Shown: piece by piece, positions 8,401 through 18,031 of the stretch | How the letters are laid out: every line of letters starts with the position of its first letter | Numbering within the stretch: position 1 is the first letter of the stretch | Program-made: the position numbers and the translations under genes | Origin: CAVZTA01 sp963778025 | GTDB taxonomy: Bacteria > Chloroflexota > Limnocylindria > Limnocylindrales > CSP1-4 | Assembly (NCBI GenBank): GCA_963778025.1 | Contig: CAVZTA010000006.1 | Location: 558,001-622,000 of the forward strand | Reading direction: 5' to 3' | Length of the DNA: 64,000 bases | Notes under the pieces: generated by a model | The model's input: only the letters and a program-made list of their open reading frames with translations | Database searches by the model: none | Told to the model about the DNA's origin: nothing

Positions 8401-10143
8401 GTGGCGGTCATCGTGCCGGGCCGGACGAGCCTGGCGCTGGAACGCGATGTCCGGGTGCCGATGCCCGATGGCATCACGCTGGCGACGGACGTGCTCCGAC
8501 CGGACACGTCCGCGCCGGTCCCGGCGCTGCTCATCCGGACGCCGTACGGTCGCGACCCCTCGTCGTCCAGTGACATGGTGGACGGCCTCCGGCTCGTCGA
8601 GGCCGGCTACGCCATGGTCGGCCAGGACGTCCGCGGCCGCTACGACTCCGAGGGCACGTTCCGGCCGTTCCGCGACGAGGCCGTGGACGGCGAGGCGACC
8701 ATCGCGTGGCTGGCCGAGCAGCCGTGGTGCGACGGGCGGGTCGGGATGCTCGGCGGCTCGTACGTGGGCGCCACGCAGTGGCTCGCGGCCGGCCGGACGC
8801 CACCCGCGCTCCGGGCGATCGCGCCGTACGTCACGGCCTCGGACTACCACGAGAGCTGGACGTACCAGGGCGGCGCGTTCCAGCTCGGGTTCGCGCTCCG
8901 ATGGGCCCTCGGATCGTTGACCCAGGCGCATCGCCCGACGCCCGAGCACAAGGCGGCGTACGACGCCATCGGCACGCTCTATCGCCGACGGCCGCTCACG
9001 GCGATCCCCGAGCTCGCCGAGGTCTCGCCGTTCTACGCGGAGTGGCTGGCGCACCCGCGTCGGGACGACTGGTGGCGGTCGCTCGCGCCGAACGAGCGCT
9101 ACGAGGCGGTCACGGTGCCGTCACTCAACCTCGCGGGCTGGTACGACATCTTCGTCGCGGGTTCGGTCGAGAACTTCCGCGGGATCCGCACGCGCGGCGG
9201 GTCCGCCGCGGCGCGCGAGGGGTCGCGCCTGATCGTGGGCACGTGGTCGCACACGAACACGACCCGCGCCTACCCCGAGCGGTCGTACGGCTGGGGCGCC
9301 GAGATCGACGATCTCGATCCCACGACGCTGCACCGCCGGTTCTTCGACCGCTGGGTCCGCGAGGATCCCGATGCCGCCGGCGACGAGCCGCCGGTCCGGC
9401 TGTTCGTGATGGGCGCCGACCGCTGGTCCGACGAGACCGACTGGCCACCGCCCGATGCCGTCGACACGCCGTGGTTCCTGCACAGCGGCGGGCGGGCGAA
9501 CAGTGCCGCCGGCGACGGCGCGCTGACCCTGGATCCGCCCGGCGACGAGCCGGAGGACGCGTACACCGCCGACCCGGACGATCCGGTGCCGTCGATCGGT
9601 GGCGCGTCGCTCATCGCGCCGGGGCGTGCCGGCTGGAGCGACGGGCCGTGGGACCAGGCGGTCGCCGAGCGTCGCCGCGACGTGCTCAGCTACACCAGCG
9701 CACCGCTCCCGCGGCCGCTCGGGGTCATCGGCAGTGTCACCGTCGTGCTCCACGCGGCGTCGTCGGCGCTCGATACCGACTTCGTCGCGCGCCTGGTCGA
9801 CGTCCATCCCGACGGACGCGCGGAGCTGCTGAGCGAAGGCATCCTCCGCGCGCGCTACCGCGATTCGCTCGCCGAGCCGCGACCGCTGGAGCCCGACCGC
9901 CCGGTCGAGCTCCGGATCGCCGTCGGCCCCACCGCGAACGTGTTCCTGCCGGGCCATCGGATCCGGCTCGACATCGCCAGCAGCAGCTTCCCGCGGTTCG
10001 ATGCCAACCCGCAGTCGGGTGGCGACCCGGCGACCGACGGTCCCGAGGCCGTCGTCGTCGCGCGCAACCGCGTCCTCCACGATCGCGGCCATCCGTCGCG
10101 ACTCGTGCTGCCCATCGTCGAGCGTGTGTGGGAGGCGACATGA
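8401..10143 (+). CDS. CocE/NonD family hydrolase (X-Pro dipeptidyl-peptidase S15-like), paralog 1
   Basis: About 580-aa serine hydrolase of the cocaine esterase / X-prolyl dipeptidyl peptidase family. The alpha/beta-hydrolase core has LLIRTPYGRDPSS, GQDVRGRYDSEGTF and the nucleophile elbow GGSYVGATQW (Ser). A helical cap follows, then the C-terminal jelly-roll (RRDVLSYTSAPLPRPLGVIG and NVFLPGHRIRLDIASSSFPR). The same frame is open back to 7447 only because of the FAH frameshift. The most likely starts are GTG 8401 or 8413. It is an intact gene whose last codons are duplicated downstream. Substrates are probably acyl esters or amides. A paralog is at 15164-16834. Confidence 0.9.
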   Translation: MAVIVPGRTSLALERDVRVPMPDGITLATDVLRPDTSAPVPALLIRTPYGRDPSSSSDMVDGLRLVEAGYAMVGQDVRGRYDSEGTFRPFRDEAVDGEATIAWLAEQPWCDGRVGMLGGSYVGATQWLAAGRTPPALRAIAPYVTASDYHESWTYQGGAFQLGFALRWALGSLTQAHRPTPEHKAAYDAIGTLYRRRPLTAIPELAEVSPFYAEWLAHPRRDDWWRSLAPNERYEAVTVPSLNLAGWYDIFVAGSVENFRGIRTRGGSAAAREGSRLIVGTWSHTNTTRAYPERSYGWGAEIDDLDPTTLHRRFFDRWVREDPDAAGDEPPVRLFVMGADRWSDETDWPPPDAVDTPWFLHSGGRANSAAGDGALTLDPPGDEPEDAYTADPDDPVPSIGGASLIAPGRAGWSDGPWDQAVAERRRDVLSYTSAPLPRPLGVIGSVTVVLHAASSALDTDFVARLVDVHPDGRAELLSEGILRARYRDSLAEPRPLEPDRPVELRIAVGPTANVFLPGHRIRLDIASSSFPRFDANPQSGGDPATDGPEAVVVARNRVLHDRGHPSRLVLPIVERVWEAT

Positions 10144-10169
10144 GCGAGCGTGCGGAGGCGACATGAGCG
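10131..10169 (+). repeat. Duplicated ribosome site and start: 16-bp direct repeat with 8-aa micro-ORF
   Basis: GGAGGCGACATGAGCG occurs at 10131-10146 and again at 10154-10169. The first copy overlaps the CocE stop and opens a frame of eight codons (MSERAEAT, ATG 10140). Its TGA overlaps the second ATG (10163), the start of the next dehydrogenase. The repeat therefore duplicates a full Shine-Dalgarno, the ACATGA overlap and the start. Confidence 0.8.
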
Positions 10170-11203
10170 CGATCCGGTTCGGGGTCATCGGCACCGGCTT
10201 CATGGGCCGGACGTGGGCCGGCGTGATCGCCCGTCACGTCAGCCCCGAGGACGCGGTCCTGACCGCCGTCGCTGGCGGTCGCGGCGCGCCGGACCTCGCC
10301 GCGGAGCACGGGGTGCCGGCGCTGGATCCCGCGGAGCTCCTCGCCCGGGACGATGTCGACGCGGTGATCGTCGCGACGCCCGTCCCGTCGCACCGACCCC
10401 ATGTGGTGGCGGCGGCGAATGCCGGCAAGCACGCCCTGGTCGAGAAGCCGATGACGTCCTCCGTCGCCGATGCCGAGGCGATGGTCGCCGCCGCGGACGC
10501 CAACGACGTCCGGCTCGCCGTCGTCTCGCAGCACCGCTTCCGCGCCTCGCCGCGCGCCGCGAAGCAGCTCATCGACGACGGTCGCATCGGCACGCTGCGG
10601 ATGATCCGGGTCAGCGGACCGACGGCGGGCTGGGACGTGCCGACGGACTCGTGGCAGGCCGATCGTTCGCAGGTCTCGCCATACGCGGACTGGGCGGGGC
10701 ACGCGTGCGATCTGGTCCGGTGGCTGTCGGGCTCGTCCGCCGTGAGCGCCTACGCGACGTTCGCGACCTACACGGACATCCCGCCGGTCGAGCAGAGCGC
10801 GATGGCGCAGTACCGGCTCGCGAACGGCGTGACGGTCCAGGTCTGGATGACCTACGAGCTCCCGCAGCCGGGCCTCGGATCGGCGATGCAGCTGCTGATC
10901 ACCGGGTCGGACGGGATGATCGACCTCGACTCGTATGGGGCGGTGCGGCTCGGGACGCCCGGCGGCGGCTGGGAGACCGTGTTCGAGCAGACGCCGTTCG
11001 ACCCGCTCAACGCCGACGACCCCATCCGCCTCCGGGCCTATGCCGACGAGCTGCGCGACCTCGTGGCGGCGATCCGCGAGCACCGCGACCCGCTCGTCAG
11101 CGGGCGCGAAGGGGCTCGGACGCAGACGATGCTCGAGGCGGCGGAGCGCTCCGCGGCGAGCGGTGAGGCGGTCCGGATCGGCGAGCCGGCGGGGGTCGCG
11201 TGA
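10163..11203 (+). CDS. Gfo/Idh/MocA family oxidoreductase (paralog 2)
   Basis: 346-aa NAD(P)-dependent dehydrogenase, intact. The Rossmann fold opens with FGVIGTGFMGRTWAGVIARH, then DVDAVIVATPVPSHRPHV and the family signature HALVEKPMTSSVADAEAMV. The C-terminal substrate domain contains YADWAGHACDLVRWLSGSSA, including the conserved Asp/His region. The start follows GGAGGCGAC and overlaps the micro-ORF stop. Its own stop overlaps the aldolase start (GTGATG). It probably oxidises or epimerises a polyol or sugar intermediate of the pathway. Confidence 0.92.
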   Translation: MSAIRFGVIGTGFMGRTWAGVIARHVSPEDAVLTAVAGGRGAPDLAAEHGVPALDPAELLARDDVDAVIVATPVPSHRPHVVAAANAGKHALVEKPMTSSVADAEAMVAAADANDVRLAVVSQHRFRASPRAAKQLIDDGRIGTLRMIRVSGPTAGWDVPTDSWQADRSQVSPYADWAGHACDLVRWLSGSSAVSAYATFATYTDIPPVEQSAMAQYRLANGVTVQVWMTYELPQPGLGSAMQLLITGSDGMIDLDSYGAVRLGTPGGGWETVFEQTPFDPLNADDPIRLRAYADELRDLVAAIREHRDPLVSGREGARTQTMLEAAERSAASGEAVRIGEPAGVA

Positions 11204-11997
11204 TGCGGCCGAACAAGCTCCGCGAGCTGCTCCGCGCCGGGAAGCCGTCGGTGGGCACGCACCTCCACTCGATCTGGCCGTCGCTCGTCGAGATCGTCGG
11301 CCACACCGGCGGCTACGACTACATCGAGTTCTCGGGCGAATACGCCCCGTACGACATGTACGGGCTGGAGCACTGGTGCCGCGCCGCCGAGCTGATGGAC
11401 CTGGGCACGCTGATCAAGCTCGACCAGGAGCCGCGGACGTGGCTCGCCCAGCGGGCGATCGGGGCGGGCTTCCAGGCGACGCTCTTCGCCGACATCCACT
11501 CACCGGAGGAGGCGGCCGAAGGCGTCCGCGCGGTCCGGCCGGACACCCCGGGCGGCGGCGGCATCTATGGCGCCACGGACCGTCGCCACAGCTACTGGGG
11601 CTACGGCGGGTCGCAGGCGTTCGTCGATGCCCTCAAGGACATCGTCGTCATGGTGATGATCGAGAAGCGCGAGGCCGTCGAGCGGCTCGACGAGATCCTC
11701 GCCGTGCCGGGCATCGACATGGTCCAGTGGGGCCCCTCGGACTACGCGATGAGCATCGGCAAGCCCGGCGGCTGGAACCTTCCCGAGGTCAAGAAGACGG
11801 AGCTGCAGGTGCTCGAACGCTGCCTGGCGCTCGGGATCCAGCCCCGAGCGGAGATCAACGATCCCGAGGAGGCGCGGCCCTACCTCGAGATGGGCGTCAA
11901 GCACTTCTGCATCGGCACCGACACCGTGATCCTCCACGACTGGTTCGCCAGCCGCGGCCATGCGCTGGGCGACCTCGTGGGCCGCGCCGCCGGCTGA
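11203..11997 (+). CDS. HpcH/HpaI family aldolase (2,4-dihydroxyhept-2-enedioate aldolase type)
   Basis: 264-aa class II pyruvate or acetaldehyde-forming aldolase of the HpcH/citrate-lyase-beta superfamily. Visible features are VGTHLHSIWPSLVEIVGHTG at the start, IKLDQEPRTWLAQRAIGAGF, MIEKREAVERLDEILAVPGI (metal-ligand Glu) and DMVQWGPSDYAMSIG, the counterpart of the canonical GPSDLS. The start is ATG 11203 or the overlapping GTG 11200; both overlap the stop of the preceding dehydrogenase, so translation is coupled. It likely cleaves the 2-keto-3-deoxy acid formed by the dehydratase. Confidence 0.9.
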   Translation: MRPNKLRELLRAGKPSVGTHLHSIWPSLVEIVGHTGGYDYIEFSGEYAPYDMYGLEHWCRAAELMDLGTLIKLDQEPRTWLAQRAIGAGFQATLFADIHSPEEAAEGVRAVRPDTPGGGGIYGATDRRHSYWGYGGSQAFVDALKDIVVMVMIEKREAVERLDEILAVPGIDMVQWGPSDYAMSIGKPGGWNLPEVKKTELQVLERCLALGIQPRAEINDPEEARPYLEMGVKHFCIGTDTVILHDWFASRGHALGDLVGRAAG

Positions 11998-12013
11998 TCG
12001 CCACCGACGGCCG

Positions 12014-13238
12014 GTGACGGCCACCCGCCACCGTCCCGATCCGCGCCGGCGTCCCGTCCGGACGCTGTTCCTCGGCATCCTCGTCAGCCGGTTCGGCGAG
12101 TCGGTCACGCTCGTCGCGCTCATCTGGATCGCGTACGAGGCGACGCGCTCCGCCGCGGGCGTGGCGCTCGTGCAGTTCTCGTACACGATCCTCATCCCGG
12201 TCGGCGGGCTGTTCGTGGGCGCCGTGCTCGACCGCTTCCGGGTCGTGCCGGTGATGATCGCGGACGCGGCCGCGAAGACCGTCATCGTGCTCGTCGCGAT
12301 CGCTGCGGTCGCTGGCGGCGTCGGGGAGCTCCCGGCCGCGGTCGCGGCAGCGCTCTACCTGGGGCTGGCGTGGATGGTCGGCGGAGCGGGGCTGCCCACG
12401 CTCATCGCGGGCGCCGTGCCGCCCGGCGGCCACTCGCGCGCGAACATGTTCGACTCGCTGGCGTGGTCGTCGACCGCGTTCGTCGGCCCGGTCGTGGCCG
12501 GCCTCATCATCGAGGCGTTCAGCCCGCTGGTGGCGCTCGGGCTCGGGGCCGTGTGCTCGACGGTCTACGCCCTGCTCCTGTGGTCCGTTCGCAGCGACCT
12601 CATCGGCGTACCTGCCGCCGGCGACGCTGGGTGCCCTGGGACGGCGCGGCATCGCCGAAGGGTTCGGGCTCATCGTGCGATCGCCGCTGCTGTCGTCCCT
12701 GACCGTGATGTTCATGTCGCTCAACGCGATCCAGACGATCTACGCGGTGGCGCTCCCGATCTACGCCACCGACATCCTCCATGGTGGGGCAGCCGAGTAC
12801 ACGCTCCTGCTGTCGATCCGCTCGGTGGGCGAGATGTCGGGCACGATCGTGGGCCGGTGGACGGCGCCCCGGATCGGCGTCGGCCACGCGATCATCTTCG
12901 CGGTGTTCGCCGGCGGGGCGCTGTTCCTGCCGCTGCTCGCGATCACGTCCGTCGCCGGCGCGGCGATCTCGATGTACGTGGCCGGGCTGGTCGGCAACTC
13001 GCAGGGCCCGTGGGTCCAGACCCTGCGCATGCGCGTGATCCCGCCGGCGCTGCGGTCCCGGGCGTTCGGCTCGATCCGCACCCTCACGAACATCCTGTCG
13101 CCGGTCGCGGCGCTGAGCGCGGGCGTGCTGGTGCCGCTGATCGGCGTGCCCGCGATCTTCGGGTTGATCGGTGCCGGCTGGATGCTGACCGGGCTGGGGC
13201 TCGCGACGGTGGGGGAGTTGCGCGAGAGCGTGGCGTAG
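12014..13238 (+). CDS. MFS transporter; one frameshift
   Basis: About 408-aa major facilitator with roughly twelve membrane segments, resembling the enterobactin-exporter-like/DHA3 group. The N-half runs from GTG 12014 (FLGILVSRFGESVTLVALIW, LIPVGGLFVGAVLDRFRVVP). The frame changes near 12610 in the central loop and the C-half continues from about 12640 (VMFMSLNAIQTIYAVALPIY, GPWVQTLRMRVIPPALRSRA) to the stop at 13236. It lies 16 bp after the aldolase and is probably the last gene of the operon. Import or export of a pathway intermediate is inferred from position only. Confidence 0.85.
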
Positions 13239-13529
13239 CGTCTCGCGGGCCTCCGCCGCACCGGTGCGACCGATGGCGCCATCTGTAACGGTGCGACCGC
13301 TATTTCGACGGTTCGGACGCCGGTTCAGACGGTCAGCACGCACCCAACCATGCCGGTCGAACGTCGTCGAGCGTGGTCGAAGTCTGATGCGAGGTCCGTC
13401 ATCACGCCCGACTCGAAGGTTGAGGCTCCGGTTCGCCAGGAGATAACGCTCGCACCGGTCCGAAGCCCGCATGCGGGGCCTGGATCGTCGCCGAGCTAGG
13501 CGAGAGCCTCCGGGCGGCGTCGACGGTGC
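13239..13529. other. Intergenic gap between convergent operons, no gene seen
   Basis: 291 bp without a convincing reading frame. The only structure noticed is a 10-bp direct repeat GGTGCGACCG at 13263 and 13290. It lies between two stop codons of converging genes, so it probably holds terminator function, but no strong hairpin was recognised. Confidence 0.5.
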
Positions 13530-15155
13530 TCAGGATCCATCCGCGGCGCGTGCCCGCAGGTCGCGACGCACGATCTTGCCGGTCGCGGTCAGCGGGAGCT
13601 CGGGCAGGTACTCGATCTCGCGGGGATATTCGTGGGCGGCAAGGCGCGTTCGTACGTGGTCCTGGAGCTCGGCGGTCAGTGTCGCCGAGGGCTCACGACC
13701 AGCCGCCAGCACGACGAAGGCCTTGATCCGTTCGGTGCGGATCGGGTCGGGCACCCCGACGACCGCCACCATCGAGACCGCCGGATGCCCCAGCAAGCAG
13801 CTCTCGATCTCGCCCGGGCCGATGCGATATCCGGACGTCGTGATGACATCGTCGGTGCGCGCCTGGAACCAGAGATAGCCGTCCTCGTCCATGCTCGCGC
13901 GGTCGCCGGTCCGTAGCCAGTCGCCCGTGAACTTCGTCGACGTCGCGTCGGGCGCGTTCCAGTAGCGCAGGAACATCACGGGATCGGGTCGTCGGACCGC
14001 GATCTCGCCCACGACGCCCGGAACGACCGGCGCCCCGTCGTCATCGAGCACCGCCACGGTGTGCCCCGGCACCGCGCGGCCCATCGAGCCCGACCGGACC
14101 GGCATCATGCCCGCGCTGTTCGCGACGACGAGGTTGCACTCGGTCTGGCCGTAGAACTCGTTGATCGTGACCCCCAGCGTCTCTTGGCCCCAGTCGAGCA
14201 GCTCGCCGCCGAGGGTCTCGCCGCCGCTACCCACGGAGCGGAGCCGCAGCGTCGACGGGGCGGTCGCGCCCGCTTGACGCATCAGCTTGAGCGCGGTCGG
14301 CGGCAGGAAGACGTTGCGCACGCCATGCCGAGCCATCAGGTCCATCGCGGAATCCGGGTCGAACCGACGCGCCCGCGATGCCACCACCGGCAGGCCCCAG
14401 TACCAGGCCGGGAAGAGCACGTCATAGAGCCCGCCGATCCACGCCCAGTCGGCCGGCGTCCAGAACACGTCTCCCGAGCGTGGTGGGAACTCGTGCGGCA
14501 GGCGCACGCCCGGCAGATGACCGAGGAGGAAGCGATGTGCGTGCAGCGCGCCCTTCGGCGGACCCGTCGTCCCCGACGTGTAGATGATGATCGCCGGATC
14601 CTCCGCCGCGATCGGTCCGGACCGGAACGACGACGCCGCCCGGCCAACGGCCGCATCGAAGTCAAGCGTCCCGTCCACGCCTCGACCCTCGACCACGATC
14701 GACGTCTGAAGCTCAGGAAGGTCGTCGCGGATGGACGCGACCTTGGGCCAGCTCGTCGCGTCGGTGATGAGCGCGACGGCCCCCGAATCCCGCAGGCGGT
14801 ACTCGATGGCCTCGGGTCCGAAGAGCACGAACAGCGGGACGGCGATCAACCCCGCCCGGTACGCGGCCAGGTGCGCCACGCCAGTTTCGACCCGCTGCGA
14901 CAGCAGGATGGCCAGCCGATCGCCGGGCCGCAGCCCGGCGGCCACGAGCACGTTCGCGAGGCGGTTCGCGAGCTCGTCGATCTCGCCGAACGTGAACCGC
15001 CGAGTCACCCCGGCGTCGTCCTCGACGATGAGGGCGAGCGCTCTCGGCCGACGGCGAGCCTGCCGGCCCACCGTAGCCTCCGAGATGTCGAACCGCGCCG
15101 GGACCCGCCACCGAAACGTGGACCGCAGCGCCTCGTAGGACCGCGGCGCGACCAC
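13530..15155 (-). CDS. AMP-binding acyl-CoA synthetase (acetyl/medium-chain acyl-CoA ligase type)
   Basis: 541-aa adenylate-forming ligase that activates a carboxylic acid with ATP and CoA. The order is: N-domain start YEALRSTFRWRVPARFDISE; P-loop IIIYTSGTTGPPKGALHAHR at about residues 187-206; WTPADWAWIGGLYDVLFPAW; NEFYGQTECNLVVANSAGMM; GDWLRTGDRASMDEDGYLWF; hinge YRIGPGEIESCLLGHP; C-terminal catalytic Lys in LPLTATGKIVRRDLRAR. The closest known families are acetyl-CoA and medium-chain synthetases. It starts at GTG 15155, 8 bp after the stop of the CocE hydrolase, and may activate the acid that hydrolase releases. Confidence 0.92.
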   Translation of the reverse strand: MVAPRSYEALRSTFRWRVPARFDISEATVGRQARRRPRALALIVEDDAGVTRRFTFGEIDELANRLANVLVAAGLRPGDRLAILLSQRVETGVAHLAAYRAGLIAVPLFVLFGPEAIEYRLRDSGAVALITDATSWPKVASIRDDLPELQTSIVVEGRGVDGTLDFDAAVGRAASSFRSGPIAAEDPAIIIYTSGTTGPPKGALHAHRFLLGHLPGVRLPHEFPPRSGDVFWTPADWAWIGGLYDVLFPAWYWGLPVVASRARRFDPDSAMDLMARHGVRNVFLPPTALKLMRQAGATAPSTLRLRSVGSGGETLGGELLDWGQETLGVTINEFYGQTECNLVVANSAGMMPVRSGSMGRAVPGHTVAVLDDDGAPVVPGVVGEIAVRRPDPVMFLRYWNAPDATSTKFTGDWLRTGDRASMDEDGYLWFQARTDDVITTSGYRIGPGEIESCLLGHPAVSMVAVVGVPDPIRTERIKAFVVLAAGREPSATLTAELQDHVRTRLAAHEYPREIEYLPELPLTATGKIVRRDLRARAADGS

Positions 15156-15163
15156 CTGAGCGC

Positions 15164-16834
15164 TCAGGCTGGCGGGATGACGGGCAGGACGAGGTGCGAT
15201 GGCGCCATCGCGGTGTGCAGCACGGTCTGGCGGGCGACCCGGACCGCCGCATCGCGCCCGATCGGCGCACCGGTGTTCGGGTTGCGGTCGAAGCGCGGGA
15301 AGTTGCTGGAGCTGACCTCCAGGCGGATCCGGTGTCCGGCGAGGAAGACGTTGGATGTCGCCATCAGCTCGATCTCGTAGCGCTCGACACGCGCCGGGTT
15401 CCACGAGGACCTCGCGCTCGAAGCCGGCCCGGAAGCGCGCCCGGATGATGCCGTCACACAGGTTGATCGCGCGACCGCTCGGCCAGACGTCGACGAGCTT
15501 CGCCGTCCAGTCGGTGTCGCGCCCGTCGGTCGTTGCCCACAGGACGACCCGGATCGGGCCCGTCACCTCCAGATCGGCGATCAGGGCGTCGCTGGTGTAG
15601 CACAGGACGTCGGCGCGCATCTCCACGTCCCGCTGGTCGTACGGTCCCCAGGGCACGAGCGTCGGCCAGCAGCAGTTCGGGCCACCCGTCGTGGGCACGG
15701 GGTGGTCAGGGTGATAGCTGAACGTGTCGGCCGGCTCGTCGGATGCGGGCGCCGTCCGCGACAGCGAGCCGTCGCCCAGCAGTGTCGCGCGCGCCGCCGC
15801 CCGAGTGGAGGTGCCACGTCTGCCAGTCCGTCCGGGCCAGGGGCCACTCGCGCTCGTCCCGCCACACGTTCGAGCCCATGACGAACAACCGCACCGGCGC
15901 CTCGTGCTCCACGCCGTTCGGCTCGTCGCGGAGCCAGCGATCGAACCAGCGGCAGCTCCAGGCCCTCGAGGTCGAGCTGTGATCGCGCTCCGAAGTCCAG
16001 CTCCCCGGTCACCGTGGACTCCGAGAGGGCGTGCGGCCAGGGCCCGACGACGAGCCGCGAGCCGGCCGCGGCGGCCGAGTCGGAAGCCCGCAGCTCCGCC
16101 CACGCCGTGAGCATGTCGTCGGCGTAGAGGTCGTACCAGCCGCCCATCACCAGCGCCGGGACGTCCAGGCCGGACATCGGCACCAGCTGGCCGTCGGCCC
16201 AGGCGTCGTCACGGAGTGGGTGGTCCAGCCACCAGCGCCAGTGCTCGACGTCCTGACTGGCCGTCGCTGCCGCCTCCGTGAGCGGCAGGGTCCGGAATGC
16301 CTCGATCCAGTCCAGCCGGTCGATCTCCTGCATCGACCGCCCACTGGTCGTCAGACCCCACAGCATCAGCACGCCAAGGTTGAACGCGCCGCCCCGCCAC
16401 ACGAGACCGCGGTGCAGATCGGGCGCCATCGCCCGTGGCACGATGGCCCGAAGGTGGGGCGCTCGTTCCAGCGCCGCCGTCCACTGCGTCCACCCGGCAT
16501 AGGACCGGCCGGCCATGCCCACGCGCCCGTCGCACCACGGCTGCGCGGCGAGCCACTCGATGGTGTCGAAGCCGTCGGGCCCCTCCGTTCGGAACGGTTC
16601 GTAGGTGCCATCCGAGTCGAATCGGCCCCGACAATCCTGGATCGCGACGACGTAGCCGTGGTCGGCCAGTCGGCGCCCCTTCTCGACCAGGAACGGCAGC
16701 GTGTTGTCGTACGGCGTGCGGATGAGCACGGCTGGGGCGCGCGTCCCCGACGCCGGCAGGTACAGGTCGGTGGACAGCCGGGTCCCGTCGCGCGCCACGA
16801 CCCCGACGTTCGCGCGGACGCTGACGCCACGCAT
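15164..16834 (-). CDS. CocE/NonD family hydrolase, paralog 2; frameshifted
   Basis: Serine hydrolase of the same family as the gene at 8401-10143. From ATG 16834 it reads VLIRTPYDNTLPFLVEKGRR, IQDCRGRFDSDGTYEPFRTE and the nucleophile elbow GRSYAGWTQW (Ser), then the cap LVWRGGAFNLGVLMLWGLTT. Frame changes near 15910, 15790 and 15430 are needed to reach the jelly-roll end (NVFLAGHRIRLEVSSSNFPR, then HLVLPVIPPA, stop 15164). It sits between the sialidase and the acyl-CoA ligase in one minus-strand operon. Release of an acyl group that is then CoA-activated is a reasonable inference. Confidence 0.87.
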
Positions 16835-16839
16835 GACCC

Positions 16840-17937
16840 TTACGCCGTAAGGCGCAGCCAGCGGATGTTCTTGATGCAGTCCTCCTCGCACCAGAACACG
16901 ACGAAGACCCGCCCGTCCGGTTCGACCACCGCCTGCGGGAAGCCGAACTTGAGCTGCGCGAGCTCCTCGCCCGGGTTGGTCGCGCCCGTCATCCCTGACG
17001 GCTGACCCGCCCACAGCCGACCCGTGTCGAGGTTGACCCACTCGTCGCCGTCGAGCCGTGCGACCGTCGCCCACAGCCCGGGCTCGTCGTCCCGCCGATA
17101 GATCGCCAGGATCCGCCCGTCGGGCAGCTCGGTCAGCTTCGTGGTCTGGCCGCGGAACCCCGTCAACCCGTGGTGGTCGAACGTCTGCCGGTCGTCGGAC
17201 ACGGCATACGGCGTCGGCTGGACCTTGAACGTGTTCAGGTCGACCGCCCAGGCCGCCGACACCCATCGCCCGTCCTGGAGCTCGATGAACCCCTGCTCCC
17301 AGTGCAGGATGTTCTCGGACCAGCGGTCGAACTCGGTGATGTAGTCCGGCCACGTCCGACCCTGGTCGTGGGACACGAGCAGGATCGCGTTCATCCCGTT
17401 GGGCGCGTCGCCGTCCCAGCCCATCCAGGTCGACGTCGGTGCCAGCCAGCGACCGTCACGCACCTCGACCAGCGAGTGGCACATCTCGAACGCCGGCCCC
17501 ACGAGCGGCGGATCGATCCATTCGGGGTCCGACCAGGAGCGTCCGCGGTCCCGCGACCGCACGAGGAACAGCTTCATCTCCGTGTATCCGAGCGTCGGGA
17601 CGTTGACGACGCTCTTCTCGGGGTCATCGCGGTACATCAGGCCGCCGAAGCCGACCACCTCGCCGTTCGACATCTCGCGGATCCGGATCGTGTGCGTCGT
17701 CGGCCGGCCGGGCGGATCGGCCATCACCCGCTCGGGCGCCGACCAGGTCGCCCCGCCGTCGGTCGACCGAGAGCCCCACGTCCGGTAGTCGAGCGCGACG
17801 TCGGCGGCCGCGAGGTCGAACGTGCACAACAGCTCGCCGTCGGCGAACCGGACGATCGTCGGATGCCAGGTATGGATCGACCGCAGCTCGGGACGCGGAT
17901 TGCGGTAGACGATGCCGGTCTCGACGACCTCGACCAT
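16840..17937 (-). CDS. Sialidase/BNR-repeat family protein
   Basis: 365-aa six-bladed propeller glycosidase-like protein, intact. Asp-box (BNR) repeats are visible as STDGGATWSAP, SRDRGRSWSDP and SHDQGRTWPD. The N-terminal strand has YRNPRPELRSIHTWHPTIVR. No signal peptide is visible, so it is either cytoplasmic or started wrongly. Many members of this family act on sialic or uronic acids, but the fold is shared by other enzymes. Its ATG faces the divergent hydroxylase gene across a 21-bp inverted repeat. It is the first gene of the operon with the CocE hydrolase and acyl-CoA ligase. Confidence 0.87.
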   Translation of the reverse strand: MVEVVETGIVYRNPRPELRSIHTWHPTIVRFADGELLCTFDLAAADVALDYRTWGSRSTDGGATWSAPERVMADPPGRPTTHTIRIREMSNGEVVGFGGLMYRDDPEKSVVNVPTLGYTEMKLFLVRSRDRGRSWSDPEWIDPPLVGPAFEMCHSLVEVRDGRWLAPTSTWMGWDGDAPNGMNAILLVSHDQGRTWPDYITEFDRWSENILHWEQGFIELQDGRWVSAAWAVDLNTFKVQPTPYAVSDDRQTFDHHGLTGFRGQTTKLTELPDGRILAIYRRDDEPGLWATVARLDGDEWVNLDTGRLWAGQPSGMTGATNPGEELAQLKFGFPQAVVEPDGRVFVVFWCEEDCIKNIRWLRLTA

Positions 17938-17987
17938 GGACCGGATCCCTCCTCGAACGTCGCATCACGACTGCAGACCGCGGCCCG

Positions 17988-18008
17988 CTGTACAGGCATA
18001 CTGTAGAG
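17988..18008. promoter_or_regulatory. 21-bp inverted repeat in divergent promoter, candidate operator
   Basis: Arms CTGTACAG (17988-17995) and CTGTAGAG (18001-18008) are inverted copies with one mismatch pair, around the 5-bp spacer GCATA. The repeat sits between the sialidase start (17937, minus) and the hydroxylase start (18032, plus), so one regulator could control both operons. The form fits a dimeric GntR- or LacI-type repressor; the protein is not identified. Confidence 0.6.
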
Positions 18009-18031
18009 GCCGAGGAGCTGACGGAGGACGG

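Noticed and set aside
7447..10143. One 898-aa open frame that would fuse the FAH-family enzyme to the CocE hydrolase
   Set aside because: The FAH C-terminal half is found in another frame (about 8060-8362) with its own stop. The fused frame between 8065 and 8400 has no family pattern, so the fusion is an artefact of the frameshift.
13530..16103. 857-aa minus-strand open frame joining hydrolase and acyl-CoA ligase
   Set aside because: The N-terminal third matches the CocE hydrolase only between shifts, and a proper hydrolase stop exists at 15164 in a different frame. Two separate genes fit better.
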